A stretch of DNA of 45,939 bases from Paludibacteraceae bacterium (lineage in GTDB: Bacteria; Bacteroidota; Bacteroidia; Bacteroidales; Paludibacteraceae), in assembly GCA_024401435.1 (NCBI GenBank), contig JAKSLB010000025.1:1-45939 (forward strand). Reading direction: 5' to 3'. Below are positions 1 to 7,949 of the stretch, in pieces. Below the pieces are notes generated by a model. That model was given only the letters and a program-made list of their open reading frames with translations. It did not search any database and was not told where the DNA came from. The stretch's first letter is position 1, and each line of letters starts with the position of its first letter. A program made the translations under genes and the position numbers.

Positions 1-2
1 AT

Positions 3-392
3 ACTCCAATGGAAGATATAAAGGATACTCCAATGGAAGATATAAAGGATACTCCAATGGAAGAACACATATTGCCTAGTGATGATGGATTGAAGTTGAG
101 TACCAATGTAATGGAAAAGCTATTCAAAGCATATTCTCACTTTGACTTTGTTGATGTATGCGATATGGTCAACTATCGTGGCGGTATTTGCCTAGAAACA
201 CACCTAGAAAGGCAAAACATTGAACCAAGGCACTTACAACTATATGTTAAAGAATTATGCGACAAATGCTACGAAAAGTGGCTTAATGTGCATAACGATA
301 CTAGCTATATGGAAAATGATATTTACATATCAATAGCCAAGAATGGCGAATGTCAAATATCATACATTCCAATGATGGCAAGTTCTAAATAA
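3..392 (+). CDS. Hypothetical protein, 5' end outside window
   Basis: The reading frame is open to the left window edge, so the true start lies upstream; 129 residues are visible. The visible N-terminus is a tandem octapeptide repeat (MEDIKDTP twice, preceded by TP and followed by ME), then a 105-residue domain with no motif I recognise. Cysteines are scattered without a zinc-finger spacing. The gene ends just before a strong palindromic terminator at 400-417. The function is unknown. The repeat suggests a flexible, slippage-prone linker between a missing N-terminal part and the visible domain. Confidence 0.6.
   Translation, partial: TPMEDIKDTPMEDIKDTPMEEHILPSDDGLKLSTNVMEKLFKAYSHFDFVDVCDMVNYRGGICLETHLERQNIEPRHLQLYVKELCDKCYEKWLNVHNDTSYMENDIYISIAKNGECQISYIPMMASSK
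9..56 (+). repeat. 24-bp in-frame tandem repeat
   Basis: Two exact copies of a 24-bp unit (9-32 and 33-56), flanked by matching partial units on both sides. It encodes MEDIKDTP repeats. Copy number may be higher outside the window. Confidence 0.85.
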
Positions 393-397
393 GAAAA

Positions 398-427
398 AAG
401 GCTCATTTAAATGAGCCTTTTTCTTTT
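398..427. terminator. Palindromic bidirectional terminator
   Basis: GGCTCATTT/AAATGAGCC (400-417) is a perfect 9-bp inverted repeat with A-tract before and T-tract after. It lies between the convergent genes ending at 392 (+) and 443 (-) and can serve both. Confidence 0.8.
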
Positions 428-442
428 TTGTTGTTCAATTTT

Positions 443-856
443 CTAGTCTAAATATACATCAAGGACTTCTATTGTTTCACCAATCAACTTGTATCCCTTG
501 ATGATGTTAAACACATATTCAATGGTGTCACTCAAAGATTTTGCCTTGTTTTCATTATGAATTGTATAGTCAATTATCATAATGATTGCATCTTTACCTC
601 TACCCATTCTATCCTTATGTTCATTGCTGATTCTAACAATTATTTCCTTATCAGAAATCTTCTTGGCATCAACATAATGGTTGAACTTGGTAAAGTCAAA
701 CTTTGTCCTATCCTTCATATCCATATTGAGTTTTGCACCCAATAGGTTTCTCAACGCAATAATTTCTTGTTCAGTAAATCCAAAACCATTCTTGGATTCA
801 TTCAAAACACATTGAACTTTATTGTATTCACTTTCTGTGAGTAGAACCTTCTTCAT
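443..856 (-). CDS. Tagged protein with putative capsid-targeting N-terminus
   Basis: 137 aa. Residues 1-20 (MKKVLLTESEYNKVQCVLNE) belong to the conserved tag shared by five proteins of this window. The tag ends in L18-N19-E20, which fits a T4-type prohead protease site. The remainder (21-137) is a small mixed alpha/beta domain with no recognised family. Upstream on the minus strand is a TATAAT box and an AAAGGG ribosome site; downstream is a terminator, so the gene looks monocistronic. Inference: a cargo protein packaged in the head and cleaved after E20. The enzymatic or host-directed role is unknown. Confidence 0.65.
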   Translation of the reverse strand: MKKVLLTESEYNKVQCVLNESKNGFGFTEQEIIALRNLLGAKLNMDMKDRTKFDFTKFNHYVDAKKISDKEIIVRISNEHKDRMGRGKDAIIMIIDYTIHNENKAKSLSDTIEYVFNIIKGYKLIGETIEVLDVYLD

Positions 857-886
857 TTTTAAAACCCTTTTGTATTATATATGTCT

Positions 887-1282
887 TTAATCCTCAACAA
901 ACACATCGTTTAGGTCTTTAGGGTCAACTTCCTCCCAAGTGCCATCTTGCTTTGAATACTTTACCTTCTTTATATTGAACGCCTTGATAATCTTCTGGCA
1001 CATTGGGCAAGGTCTACTATTCATAAGATTTCCGTCAAGACCAACCCTACACACATACATAGTTGAATCCTTCAAATGCTTCAAAGGATAATTAGCCCTC
1101 ATAACGGCACAAGCCTCTGCGTGGATATGCTTATATGGATTGAATTTCTTCAAGAAATCATTATCATAGTCAATATTGCAACCCCTAGATATGATTCTAC
1201 CATTCTTTACTATGACACATCCGTGGTGTTGTTGTTGTAAAGACTTTTTTGCTACCTTTATACATTCATTCTTGAAATTCAT
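887..1282 (-). CDS. Cytidine/deoxycytidylate deaminase-like protein
   Basis: 131 aa from the ATG at 1282. An upstream in-frame extension is open, but the ATG at 1282 lies 6 nt after a TATATT -10 box. Zinc-dependent deaminase signatures are visible: H54-A-E56, where the histidine is a zinc ligand and the glutamate the proton shuttle, and P-C92-P-M-C95 with the two cysteine ligands. This is the CDA/dCMP deaminase fold, at about the usual length. In phages such enzymes usually convert dCMP to dUMP for dTTP supply, which would fit the ThyX-like gene at 12838-13497. Substrate (dCMP, cytidine or other) cannot be decided by eye. Confidence 0.75.
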   Translation of the reverse strand: MNFKNECIKVAKKSLQQQHHGCVIVKNGRIISRGCNIDYDNDFLKKFNPYKHIHAEACAVMRANYPLKHLKDSTMYVCRVGLDGNLMNSRPCPMCQKIIKAFNIKKVKYSKQDGTWEEVDPKDLNDVFVED

Positions 1283-1288
1283 ATCACA

Positions 1289-1294
1289 AATATA
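1289..1294 (-). promoter_or_regulatory. -10 box with leaderless geometry (deaminase gene)
   Basis: TATATT on the minus strand, preceded by TGC (extended -10 type, TGn) and ending 6 nt before the ATG at 1282. No ribosome site fits in between, so a leaderless or near-leaderless mRNA is expected. Confidence 0.5.
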
Positions 1295-1295
1295 G

Positions 1296-1325
1296 CAAAA
1301 AACCCACAAAATTGTGGGTTTAGTT
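1296..1325. terminator. Terminator between two minus-strand genes
   Basis: AACCCACAA (1301-1309) pairs with TTGTGGGTT (1312-1320), 9 bp with a 2-nt centre. On the minus strand it is followed by a T-run and ends the tagged gene 1352-1696 before the deaminase promoter. Confidence 0.75.
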
Positions 1326-1351
1326 TTGTTTTTTTTAATTACAATTGTGTT

Positions 1352-1696
1352 TTAATTTTCTATTTCAACATAATTATCACTATAATCTTTGATTATATTC
1401 CACAAATCCTTCACAGTGGGAATATCACCACCGTTAGGAAAAACATACATAGAATCATCATTCCTAACCATTATTTGCGTTGGTTCTTCATCACCATAAT
1501 ATGATGAAATGACATAATGAGTCTTCATCCCACGCATCCTTGGTCTATCCTTTTGTATTTTAACATCAAGAAGTTCGCCATACATTTCAACATCTTCTTC
1601 GGTTGGATTTGCTTCCATTGATGCTTTTGCACTTTGTTCATTTAAAACACTACAAACTTTGCGGTATTCACTTTCAGTCAATAAAACCTTCTTCAT
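1352..1696 (-). CDS. Tagged protein with putative capsid-targeting N-terminus
   Basis: 114 aa. The N-terminal tag MKKVLLTESEYRKVCSVLNE is the clearest copy of the shared motif, with L18-N19-E20 as predicted processing site. The mature part (residues 21-114) is acidic and small, contains the stretch KTHYVISSYYGDEEPTQIMV and has no recognised domain. The ribosome site AAAGGAT lies upstream of the ATG. The gene is divergent from the neck-protein gene across a 34-bp spacer that contains the palindromic box TTATATATAA. A terminator follows at 1296-1325. Confidence 0.65.
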   Translation of the reverse strand: MKKVLLTESEYRKVCSVLNEQSAKASMEANPTEEDVEMYGELLDVKIQKDRPRMRGMKTHYVISSYYGDEEPTQIMVRNDDSMYVFPNGGDIPTVKDLWNIIKDYSDNYVEIEN

Positions 1697-1710
1697 TTTT
1701 TATGAATCCT

Positions 1711-1728
1711 TTTTTCTTTATATATAAG
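1711..1728. promoter_or_regulatory. Probable divergent promoter with palindromic TATATATA box
   Basis: The 34-bp gap between 1696 (-) and 1731 (+) is the only space for both promoters. It holds TTATATATAA, symmetrical and 4-6 nt before the plus ATG. The identical TTATATATAAGATATG precedes the tagged gene at 34609 (-), which supports a shared regulatory box. Confidence 0.45.
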
Positions 1729-1730
1729 AT

Positions 1731-2564
1731 ATGCCAGCTCCAGAAAGAAAAACATATACGCAAACACCAAAACAAAGCCCATATTGTGCAAATAGGGATA
1801 TGATTACCCCTCTCGGCACTATCACAAACCTTGAAGAAATGAAACATTTCGTTCTAACTAGCCTTGGTAGTCCAGTCATTTGCGTTGAACTTTCTGATGA
1901 ACAACTCACAAATGTGATAATACAAGCCGTTAAATTCTGCCATAAGTATTACAACGGAACTGGCTCTTATCTTGACTATATCAAGCTAACTCTATTCCCA
2001 GGTTGCACACACTATAAGATTTGCCAAGACCTTCAAGATGTCATTGACCTTGAAGTTTCTTCTTGGCTCGGTGACATCAACCAAATGTTTACTATACCTC
2101 ATAGTATGCTATATCATCAAACTATGAACTTCACCTTCACTGGTCAATGCTATGGCAATAACACGGGCTATGGAGACATCCTAGGCAATTGGGAAGCAAG
2201 CCTTGTTTACCTAAAAGAATTCAAAAACAACTTCGGTGAATTCTATCAATCTAGATATAATAACCTCACTAAAGAACTTTCCGTTTGGCCCACTCCTAAA
2301 AAACATACCGATGTCCTTATGAAAGTCTATAAAAAAGAAAAGGCTATAAACCTATTCAATGATATTGACTTCCAAAGACTTGTTATTGCTTGGGCTGGTA
2401 TGAGATGGACTATGAATCTACGGAAATTCAATATGCAACTAGCAGGTGGTGGTACATTGAACGCAGATAGTATGTATGGTTCATTCAAGGAAGATTATGA
2501 CAAGGTTGTGGAGCAAATAAGTGGAGAATTCCCAGGTGTAGCCTTTGTTGAAATGAGCCATTAA
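1731..2564 (+). CDS. Neck / head-completion protein, T4 gp13-like
   Basis: 277 aa. The N-terminal half contains the pattern typical of myovirus neck proteins: a short strand-helix segment (GSPVICVELSDEQLTN, about residues 47-62), a helix ending in an aromatic-rich KFCHKYYNGTG, then a beta-rich central part. In T4, gp13 and gp14 close the filled head before tail joining. Assignment is by pattern only, and no gp14 neighbour is seen. The gene is followed after 16 bp by a homing endonuclease, a common position beside conserved structural genes. The start at ATG 1731 lies 4 nt after TTATATATAA. Confidence 0.5.
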   Translation: MPAPERKTYTQTPKQSPYCANRDMITPLGTITNLEEMKHFVLTSLGSPVICVELSDEQLTNVIIQAVKFCHKYYNGTGSYLDYIKLTLFPGCTHYKICQDLQDVIDLEVSSWLGDINQMFTIPHSMLYHQTMNFTFTGQCYGNNTGYGDILGNWEASLVYLKEFKNNFGEFYQSRYNNLTKELSVWPTPKKHTDVLMKVYKKEKAINLFNDIDFQRLVIAWAGMRWTMNLRKFNMQLAGGGTLNADSMYGSFKEDYDKVVEQISGEFPGVAFVEMSH

Positions 2565-2567
2565 TTT

Positions 2568-2573
2568 TATATT
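2568..2573 (+). promoter_or_regulatory. -10 box with leaderless geometry (first homing endonuclease)
   Basis: TATATT followed by 7 nt and then the ATG at 2581. No ribosome site lies between. The same arrangement precedes the uvsW-like gene (38088-38093) and the rad50-like gene (40839-40844). Confidence 0.5.
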
Positions 2574-2580
2574 TGAATAT

Positions 2581-4170
2581 ATGGAATGTGCCATTTGCAA
2601 GCAAGATTTCAAGTCCTATAGGGCATTATCAATACATATAACACAAAAGCATAAGGATTGTACATTACAATCCTATTATGATACATACATTCAACCAAAC
2701 ACGGAACACAAGTGCAAGTTTTGTGGCAAGGAATTGAAGTTCTTGTCTATGTCCGTTGGATACCAAAAGACTTGCGGTGATGCAAAGTGTTCAAAGAAAC
2801 AAGAAAAGGAAACAAGACTAAACCTATATGATGGAAAGTATGAATGTGATGAAAGCATACGGAGAGGTCTTGAAAACCAAAAGAATACAATGCTAGAAAA
2901 GTATGGTGTTGAGCATAATTGGTCTAATGGTGAATTAAGGGAAAAGTGCTATGACACTTGCGAAAAGGAATATGGTTCAAGGACATACAACAATCCAGAA
3001 GGGATGAAGAAATCTAGGATAGAAAACAACGGCTCGTTTATGACAAAGGAGATGGTTGAGAAGTCTAGGAACACGAAGTTGGAAAAGTATGGAGACCCCT
3101 TCTATCTAAACACGGAAAAAAGCAAGGAAACAAGAATTAAGAAATATGGTAGATATTCTCCACCATACATACACGATGTTTCAAGTTGGAAGAACAATTG
3201 TAGAGCCGATAGGTTGAGTTCTCATGTATTCCGCTGCAACGATTGTGACTTGGTGTTTGTAGAAATGAGAAATGAGGTTATAGAGAGAAGGCAAGCGAAC
3301 CATCAACATCTATGTCCAAATTGCTATACATCAAACATAGGAAGCAAAGTTGAGAAATACCTATTGAATGAAATCCATAACTTCTATGATGGTGAAATCT
3401 TGGAGAATGATAGGACAATACTTGAAGGCAAGGAATTGGACATATACATACCAGAATTCAAGTTGGCTATTGAGGTCAATGGTATGTTTTGGCACAAGGA
3501 AGACAAGGATAGACATATAGACAAGACAACCGCTTGTGAAAATAAGGGAATACATCTCCTTCATTTTTGGGATTACGAAGTGACCGAAAAGCAAGACATA
3601 GTGATAGACAAAATCAAGTCTTGTATGGGAAAGAACAATGTCTTGTTCGGTAGGAAATGTACAATCAATGAAATTGACAACAAAACCTACAAGTCATTTG
3701 TGAATGAGAACCATATGCAAGGATATGTACAAGCAAAGCACAAGTATGGTCTATTCTATAAGGATGAACTTGTTGCCATAGGTTCTTTTGGAAAGTCTAG
3801 ATATACAAATGAATATGAGTTGCTTCGTTATTGTTCAAAGCACGGAATATCTATCCTTGGCGGTATGAAGAAATTGGTTTCTAATTTCAAGAAATCACAA
3901 GGGATAGAATGTGTAGTGTCTTATGCCGATAGAAGGTTCACATCAAGTTTTAACAATGTATATGGGCAATATGTATCCATATCAAAAGTTGGATACAAGT
4001 ATTTCTATGGTTCTAAAGTATTTGATAGACTTCAACTACAAAAGCACAAGTTGAAGGTCAATCCATTGACCAAGGACAATTATTCAGATGACCTTACCGA
4101 ACACGAAATATGCAACAAGTCAAACATCTATAGGATATATGATTGCGGTCAATTGAAATTCATTCTTTAA
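2581..4170 (+). CDS. Free-standing homing endonuclease, zinc finger plus VSR-like nuclease
   Basis: 529 aa. A C2H2 finger opens the protein (C3, C6, H19, H24). A second cysteine cluster follows (CKFCGK with CGDAKC, about 45-70), then repeated modular DNA-binding segments of the K..KLEKYG...N type (about 90-200), and a further CxxC pair near 218-245. The nuclease core near residues 280-305 (ELDIYIPEFKLAIEVNGMFWH) resembles the VSR/EDxHD endonuclease fold. The C-terminal ~190 residues form a domain shared with the paralogue at 32311-33999. Such enzymes cut phage DNA lacking the gene and promote their own spread. It sits directly behind the neck gene. Confidence 0.75.
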   Translation: MECAICKQDFKSYRALSIHITQKHKDCTLQSYYDTYIQPNTEHKCKFCGKELKFLSMSVGYQKTCGDAKCSKKQEKETRLNLYDGKYECDESIRRGLENQKNTMLEKYGVEHNWSNGELREKCYDTCEKEYGSRTYNNPEGMKKSRIENNGSFMTKEMVEKSRNTKLEKYGDPFYLNTEKSKETRIKKYGRYSPPYIHDVSSWKNNCRADRLSSHVFRCNDCDLVFVEMRNEVIERRQANHQHLCPNCYTSNIGSKVEKYLLNEIHNFYDGEILENDRTILEGKELDIYIPEFKLAIEVNGMFWHKEDKDRHIDKTTACENKGIHLLHFWDYEVTEKQDIVIDKIKSCMGKNNVLFGRKCTINEIDNKTYKSFVNENHMQGYVQAKHKYGLFYKDELVAIGSFGKSRYTNEYELLRYCSKHGISILGGMKKLVSNFKKSQGIECVVSYADRRFTSSFNNVYGQYVSISKVGYKYFYGSKVFDRLQLQKHKLKVNPLTKDNYSDDLTEHEICNKSNIYRIYDCGQLKFIL

Positions 4171-4210
4171 TTTAGCTATGTTCAAACAAATCGTAATTGA
4201 ACGGACAAAA

Positions 4211-4240
4211 AGAAAACCGACCATTTAGGTCGGTTTTGTT
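4211..4240. terminator. Bidirectional terminator
   Basis: AAAACCGACC (4213-4222) pairs with GGTCGGTTTT (4228-4237), 10 bp, 5-nt loop, T-rich on both strands. It ends the homing endonuclease gene and the minus-strand transcript from 5303. Confidence 0.8.
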
Positions 4241-4261
4241 GTTATTTTTTATAATTATTAG

Positions 4262-4342
4262 TTAATGACTTGAAAAATGTATTCCGTTAGATTCTAGCAA
4301 AGCTATTGTCTTTTGAAGTTCTTCATTCATTTTCTTTGTCAT
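4262..4342 (-). CDS. Possible 26-residue small protein
   Basis: ATG at 4342 preceded by AAGGAT at a good distance; the frame runs 26 residues (MTKKMNEELQKTIALLESNG...) to TAA. It is predicted to be mostly one helix. It lies between the relic at 4346-4396 and the terminator at 4211-4240. Support is only the ribosome site and sensible composition. Confidence 0.35.
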   Translation of the reverse strand: MTKKMNEELQKTIALLESNGIHFSSH

Positions 4343-4345
4343 TTA

Positions 4346-4396
4346 TTAATCCTTGACAAGACGGACGGAGTAACCATAGCGAACTCTATTGTTATT
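4346..4396 (-). pseudogene. Relic of a protein C-terminus (RYGYSVRLVKD)
   Basis: On the minus strand, starting at the stop of the 303-aa gene but in another frame, a short open stretch reads NNRVRYGYSVRLVKD followed by TAA. From memory, endings of the type YGxSVRLVxD are typical of secreted or surface proteins of Bacteroidota and Fibrobacterota (FISUMP-like domains). No start codon and no upstream part remain. Inference: the last codons of a gene whose body was deleted or replaced by the present gene. Confidence 0.4.
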
Positions 4397-5303
4397 TTAC
4401 TGTTTTACCAATAGTGGATTCATTCAACTTGGTAGACTCCGCTAGTTCATTGTTTTCAGTATAGTTAAATTTATCAAAATAAATATGACCAGATACTTTT
4501 ATAACGATGTTTCCATTGCCTCTTGTTAATTTGGTTGTTAAAGTAACATTGCGTGCAGGAACTCTACTAAATGTATAGGTTGATATATCATCAACATTAG
4601 AAGACTCCAATTTCCACCAATGACCCATTTTTTCACGGGCAACTCTTATATCTAAACCAATCAAAGATTTAAATTCAATTGGAAGGTTATATAGAACATC
4701 TTTGACTTTTTTACCAAGATACCTCTCACCAAGTTCATCATTTTCCGCATAAAAACCTATACCATAGCTATAATTTGGATTATCGTTATAGGTCACAGTA
4801 TAATCACCAACATAAATAGAGCCATCGGTTTCAATAGCATCTTCAACATCACAACCATTTTTAGAATACACATCAAGAAGAGAATATAATGGGTTTTCAA
4901 TCTCATTTTCATTCAACTTCTTTGCCTTCTTGAACACATAGAAGCCGTTTTCACGGAGCAACTTCTTGGCTGCGGATATCTTGGATTCCTTCATCATATC
5001 CAATGCACTTGTAAAGGAACTACCCTCATAATTAGCACAATCTTTACCGTCAGAAGTCTTCATTTTAATTGTAGTATGCTTACCTTCGTACATATCAACT
5101 TCTATATAGTAATGCCCCATAGCAGCACCAATACCATCCAAAGTATATTTAGCAGAACCATCGTTCTCATTTTCTTCAGCAAGCAATACACCAACTACAT
5201 CTATTCTAAATTCCTTACGCAAAACATTTTTTAGCTTTTTCAACTTGTTTGCATACATTGTATCAAAAATACGAATGTTCCGTCTTTTTGTATAACCAAA
5301 CAT
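4392..5303 (-). CDS. Hypothetical protein with several LxE motifs
   Basis: 303 aa, ribosome site AAGGAG before the ATG at 5303. It lacks the shared N-terminal tag. The first ~45 residues are basic and helical and end in LLAEEN. Internal LNE occurs at 130-132 (KKLNENEIEN) and again near the C-terminus at 293-295 (TKLNESTIG). These match the (L/I)-x-E prohead-protease rule, so the protein might be a second kind of processed head component. Residues 45-115 and 135-290 look like two beta-rich domains. Family and function are unknown. Confidence 0.5.
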   Translation of the reverse strand: MFGYTKRRNIRIFDTMYANKLKKLKNVLRKEFRIDVVGVLLAEENENDGSAKYTLDGIGAAMGHYYIEVDMYEGKHTTIKMKTSDGKDCANYEGSSFTSALDMMKESKISAAKKLLRENGFYVFKKAKKLNENEIENPLYSLLDVYSKNGCDVEDAIETDGSIYVGDYTVTYNDNPNYSYGIGFYAENDELGERYLGKKVKDVLYNLPIEFKSLIGLDIRVAREKMGHWWKLESSNVDDISTYTFSRVPARNVTLTTKLTRGNGNIVIKVSGHIYFDKFNYTENNELAESTKLNESTIGKTVK

Positions 5304-5382
5304 AATATAAACTCCTTAATAGGTTTGTTATATTATGTATAACGGATTATCAAGAAGACATTAATTTCCTTCAAAAAAACCC

Positions 5383-5604
5383 TTGATATTGAATGAACTT
5401 ATCTCGGTGATGGATGAAAACCAAGAACTTCGCATTTACGAACCTAACGAAATCGTTCCAGACTACGAAGTTAAGGTATCCAACTTGCGTATGGAAGACC
5501 CCAACAACATTTTAAACCGAACAATTCACAATGTTTGTGCTGCAACCGCTCTAACTTGGTGTGGTGAACCTTCTTCACCATTTATGAAGGTTTGGTTGGA
5601 TTAA
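5383..5604 (+). CDS. Small hypothetical protein
   Basis: 73 aa. I keep the TTG start at 5383 because ILNELISVMDENQELRIYE reads as one continuous helix-strand unit; an ATG at 5410 would cut it. No clear ribosome site is seen. The LxELLxxxDxNxExxIY pattern resembles a widespread class of small phage proteins of unknown function. A terminator follows at 5619-5648. Confidence 0.5.
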   Translation: MILNELISVMDENQELRIYEPNEIVPDYEVKVSNLRMEDPNNILNRTIHNVCAATALTWCGEPSSPFMKVWLD

Positions 5605-5618
5605 CACCAACAAAAATT

Positions 5619-5648
5619 AAAAACCCTCCTAAATTGGAGGGTTTTTGT
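5619..5648. terminator. Bidirectional terminator between convergent genes
   Basis: AAACCCTCC (5621-5629) pairs with GGAGGGTTT (5636-5644), 9 bp, 6-nt loop, with flanking A and T runs. It ends the gene at 5604 (+) and the long minus-strand run finishing at 5648. Confidence 0.8.
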
Positions 5649-5929
5649 TATGCAAAGTCTTGTGGTTTATCCATAGCGGAATCCCACCAATTGTTTGGAT
5701 TTTTATCTTTATTGCATTTTAGGTCTTCAAGCAGCAAACAATCACCATCATAGTCATACCCATCAAACCTAACGGATTCCTTTAGGTCTTCAAGGGATTT
5801 AGCTTCCTTAATGAGTTTAAGGTACTTTCCTTGTTTTTCAATAGAGCCTTTAAGATACCAAGCCATTTCACTAACGGACAATTCTTTCCTACAGAAACGA
5901 CAAATAGGGCAATTACATTCATTTGACAT
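5648..5929 (-). CDS. Small cysteine-rich protein
   Basis: 93 aa. The N-terminus carries a cysteine cluster (C5, C7, C10, C13: CNCPICRFC) that could bind zinc, followed by helices and an acidic C-terminal half. Unknown family. It is the last gene of the minus-strand block starting near 11395, separated by a 115-nt gap from the preceding gene. Confidence 0.5.
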   Translation of the reverse strand: MSNECNCPICRFCRKELSVSEMAWYLKGSIEKQGKYLKLIKEAKSLEDLKESVRFDGYDYDGDCLLLEDLKCNKDKNPNNWWDSAMDKPQDFA

Positions 5930-6043
5930 ATCAATAGAAGGGTTTAAGGGTTATTTTGAATTTAGATACCAATATAGCAAGGCAAATGCCGTGTGTAAAT
6001 AGGTAACTTGTAAAAATACTACTTATCAAAGAAAATACAAAGG

Positions 6044-6808
6044 TCATACTCTATGTATTTCAATGGGTGGATATTTCCAACCAAGTTCCTTTGTTGCCTT
6101 GACATAAGCCTCATCATAGTCCTTTGCCTTGATGATTGCCCTAACCCTAGCCCTAGGGTCATCAAACGGAATTTTCTTTGCGGAACAATTCTTTCTACAA
6201 AGTTTTGCTTCAACCATTTCTTCAAAGTCCATATATCTGACTACTTCAAAGTTCTCATCTTCTCTATCATCCTTCAATAGGTTAGTGAGCATCATAACTT
6301 CTTCATCACTTACTTCCCTATATTGGGCATTTCTAAAGAAATTGTAGTCCAACATATAGGCTGCGGTGCGGTCGGTTATCAAGTCCCTTACGGACATTTG
6401 GATATATGCACCTCCATACATCTTGTTATATGCGGAAATGTCTGTGATTGTTACAAACTTCTTCCTACATTCCTTCCAAGCATCATCATAGGAGAAATTG
6501 ATTTCTCTATCAACCGCATATACCGATTTTGGTTCTATCTTGTTGATAAATGTTGTTGTTTCACTAACGCTTTGGGTATTATACAAACACTTGTATCTAT
6601 GAACCGTAGCGGTTATTTCCTTGTCAATGATGCAAATGTTCATACCTATGAACCTTCTAAAGACCCTATTCACGAACCTTTCGGCATCACTTATGGAATA
6701 TCCAAGGTTAGCATTCTTCATATAAATTTCATTGAGATATGTATGCTTTTCTTGGAACAAACGCAACAATTTGTCATACACTTTTTCATCAAAATGTTCA
6801 TAAATCAT
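6044..6808 (-). CDS. Hypothetical protein, 254 aa
   Basis: Starts inside the end of the upstream gene (4-nt overlap at 6805-6808), so it is translationally coupled. The N-terminal half is helical; the C-terminal ~60 residues (FDDPRARVRAIIKAKDYDEAYVKA...) look like a repeat-type helical segment. No catalytic motif or membrane segment is visible. Function unknown. Confidence 0.55.
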   Translation of the reverse strand: MIYEHFDEKVYDKLLRLFQEKHTYLNEIYMKNANLGYSISDAERFVNRVFRRFIGMNICIIDKEITATVHRYKCLYNTQSVSETTTFINKIEPKSVYAVDREINFSYDDAWKECRKKFVTITDISAYNKMYGGAYIQMSVRDLITDRTAAYMLDYNFFRNAQYREVSDEEVMMLTNLLKDDREDENFEVVRYMDFEEMVEAKLCRKNCSAKKIPFDDPRARVRAIIKAKDYDEAYVKATKELGWKYPPIEIHRV

Positions 6809-7362
6809 AATTTTTCCAATTCAAATATGAAACTTCTAACTTCACCGAAATTTCTTTCAATGTTGAAAGTCTTTTCTTCAATTTCCTTGGTGGGAGGAAT
6901 AAGCCTAAATGTACCAGCATTCTCCACCCCTAGTGTGGAGATTGTTGCTATTAGTTTAAAAGATGGTCTAGGGTCGCAATAGTTTTGCCTTTCTTCCTCT
7001 TTAGTCAATGAGGACTTGTACATCACTATTTCAGCCGTAGCATAGTCCTTTCGGTTGATTATATAGCCATAATAGCCTAGCCAACTCTTTAACTCAAATA
7101 GATACCAATCAAGCAACTCTACATTTTCTGAAGCATCTGAACGCAAAAGACTTGTGTATTCCTTACGCAATTCATCTTCTTCTTTTTGTGCTTCATCAAC
7201 ACTCAAAGTTTCATTGGAGAACACATCCGCTCTTACGCCATTCAAGACACCTTCAACTGGAATCTTGTTCAATAGGTATCTATTTAGCCATTCAAGTTTA
7301 GCAACTTCTATGGCATCTCCGTTCCTATCGGTGAAATATGCTTCATCAGTAAAAATGCCCAT
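6805..7362 (-). CDS. Hypothetical protein, 185 aa
   Basis: Its start overlaps the stop of the 68-aa gene (TAATG), and its end overlaps the next start by 4 nt, showing tight coupling. Composition is mixed alpha/beta with an acidic middle part (VDEAQKEEDELRKEY, probably coiled). No family recognised. Confidence 0.55.
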   Translation of the reverse strand: MGIFTDEAYFTDRNGDAIEVAKLEWLNRYLLNKIPVEGVLNGVRADVFSNETLSVDEAQKEEDELRKEYTSLLRSDASENVELLDWYLFELKSWLGYYGYIINRKDYATAEIVMYKSSLTKEEERQNYCDPRPSFKLIATISTLGVENAGTFRLIPPTKEIEEKTFNIERNFGEVRSFIFELEKL

Positions 7363-7568
7363 TACTTCAACTCCTTACCACATACTGGACAAGATTTAAC
7401 CTTAATCCATTTGGATTCATAGCAAATTGTAGCAACCAATTGTTTAATTTCGCCACTAGCAAAACTAGGTTTGGTCTTATCTTGAAGAATCAAACTACCA
7501 TCACAAATGAAAAGTACGGAATTTTCATTTTCAAGAATAGGCTTATGATGTTCACAACATTCACACAT
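7362..7568 (-). CDS. Small zinc-ribbon-like protein
   Basis: 68 aa from the ATG at 7568, which has GGAG seven bases upstream. A longer TTG start at 7580 is possible but less likely. Two cysteine pairs, CECC near the N-terminus and CPVC near the C-terminus, make a zinc ribbon plausible. Function unknown; part of the same polycistronic run. Confidence 0.55.
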   Translation of the reverse strand: MCECCEHHKPILENENSVLFICDGSLILQDKTKPSFASGEIKQLVATICYESKWIKVKSCPVCGKELK

Positions 7569-7668
7569 CTTCAACTCCAAAAGTTTTCAACAAGTCATTA
7601 ACAATTTGTTCACAAGATGACCTTGTATTCTTGTACTTGATTACAACCATCTTATACTTCTTCGCCAT
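7561..7668 (-). CDS. 35-residue small protein
   Basis: ATG at 7668 follows a very strong ribosome site (AGGAGG, 6-nt spacing) located in the end of the upstream gene. The frame codes MAKKYKMVVIKYKNTRSS...GVEDV and ends at 7561, overlapping the next start by 8 nt. The compact fit with its neighbours and the strong ribosome site make it a real gene despite its length. Function unknown. Confidence 0.6.
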   Translation of the reverse strand: MAKKYKMVVIKYKNTRSSCEQIVNDLLKTFGVEDV

Positions 7669-7942
7669 TGATACCCTCCTCAAGTTCACCAATGAAATCA
7701 TCAAGTTCCTCTAACTCATAATCGTTATAAGAACCATCATAAAAATAATACCTAAATCTTACATAGTTTCCGTTGTTTTCCACACCATTTCCGTCAACTG
7801 GATAGAAATAGTTCATTTGTGCCATACGGATTCCGTTCCTTGAACCATCCATATTATCCAAAGACTTGTAAGGAATGTCATATTTCTCCAATATGGCAAT
7901 TATGGCATTAACCTTTTCATTTATTTGGTCTTGGGTAAGCAT
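7652..7942 (-). CDS. Small hypothetical protein
   Basis: 96 aa from the ATG at 7942, chosen because a TTGACA-16-TATATT promoter ends 7 nt upstream. The longer frame to 8035 would run through that promoter. It reads MLTQDQINEKVNAIIAILEK..., a helix followed by an aromatic-rich strand region (NYVRFRYYFYDGSYNDYE) and an acidic tail. Function unknown. Confidence 0.55.
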   Translation of the reverse strand: MLTQDQINEKVNAIIAILEKYDIPYKSLDNMDGSRNGIRMAQMNYFYPVDGNGVENNGNYVRFRYYFYDGSYNDYELEELDDFIGELEEGINGEEV

Positions 7943-7949
7943 ACTATAC

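Noticed and set aside
4179-4229. 16-codon plus-strand frame behind the first homing endonuclease
   Set aside because: It has no ribosome site and ends inside a terminator stem.
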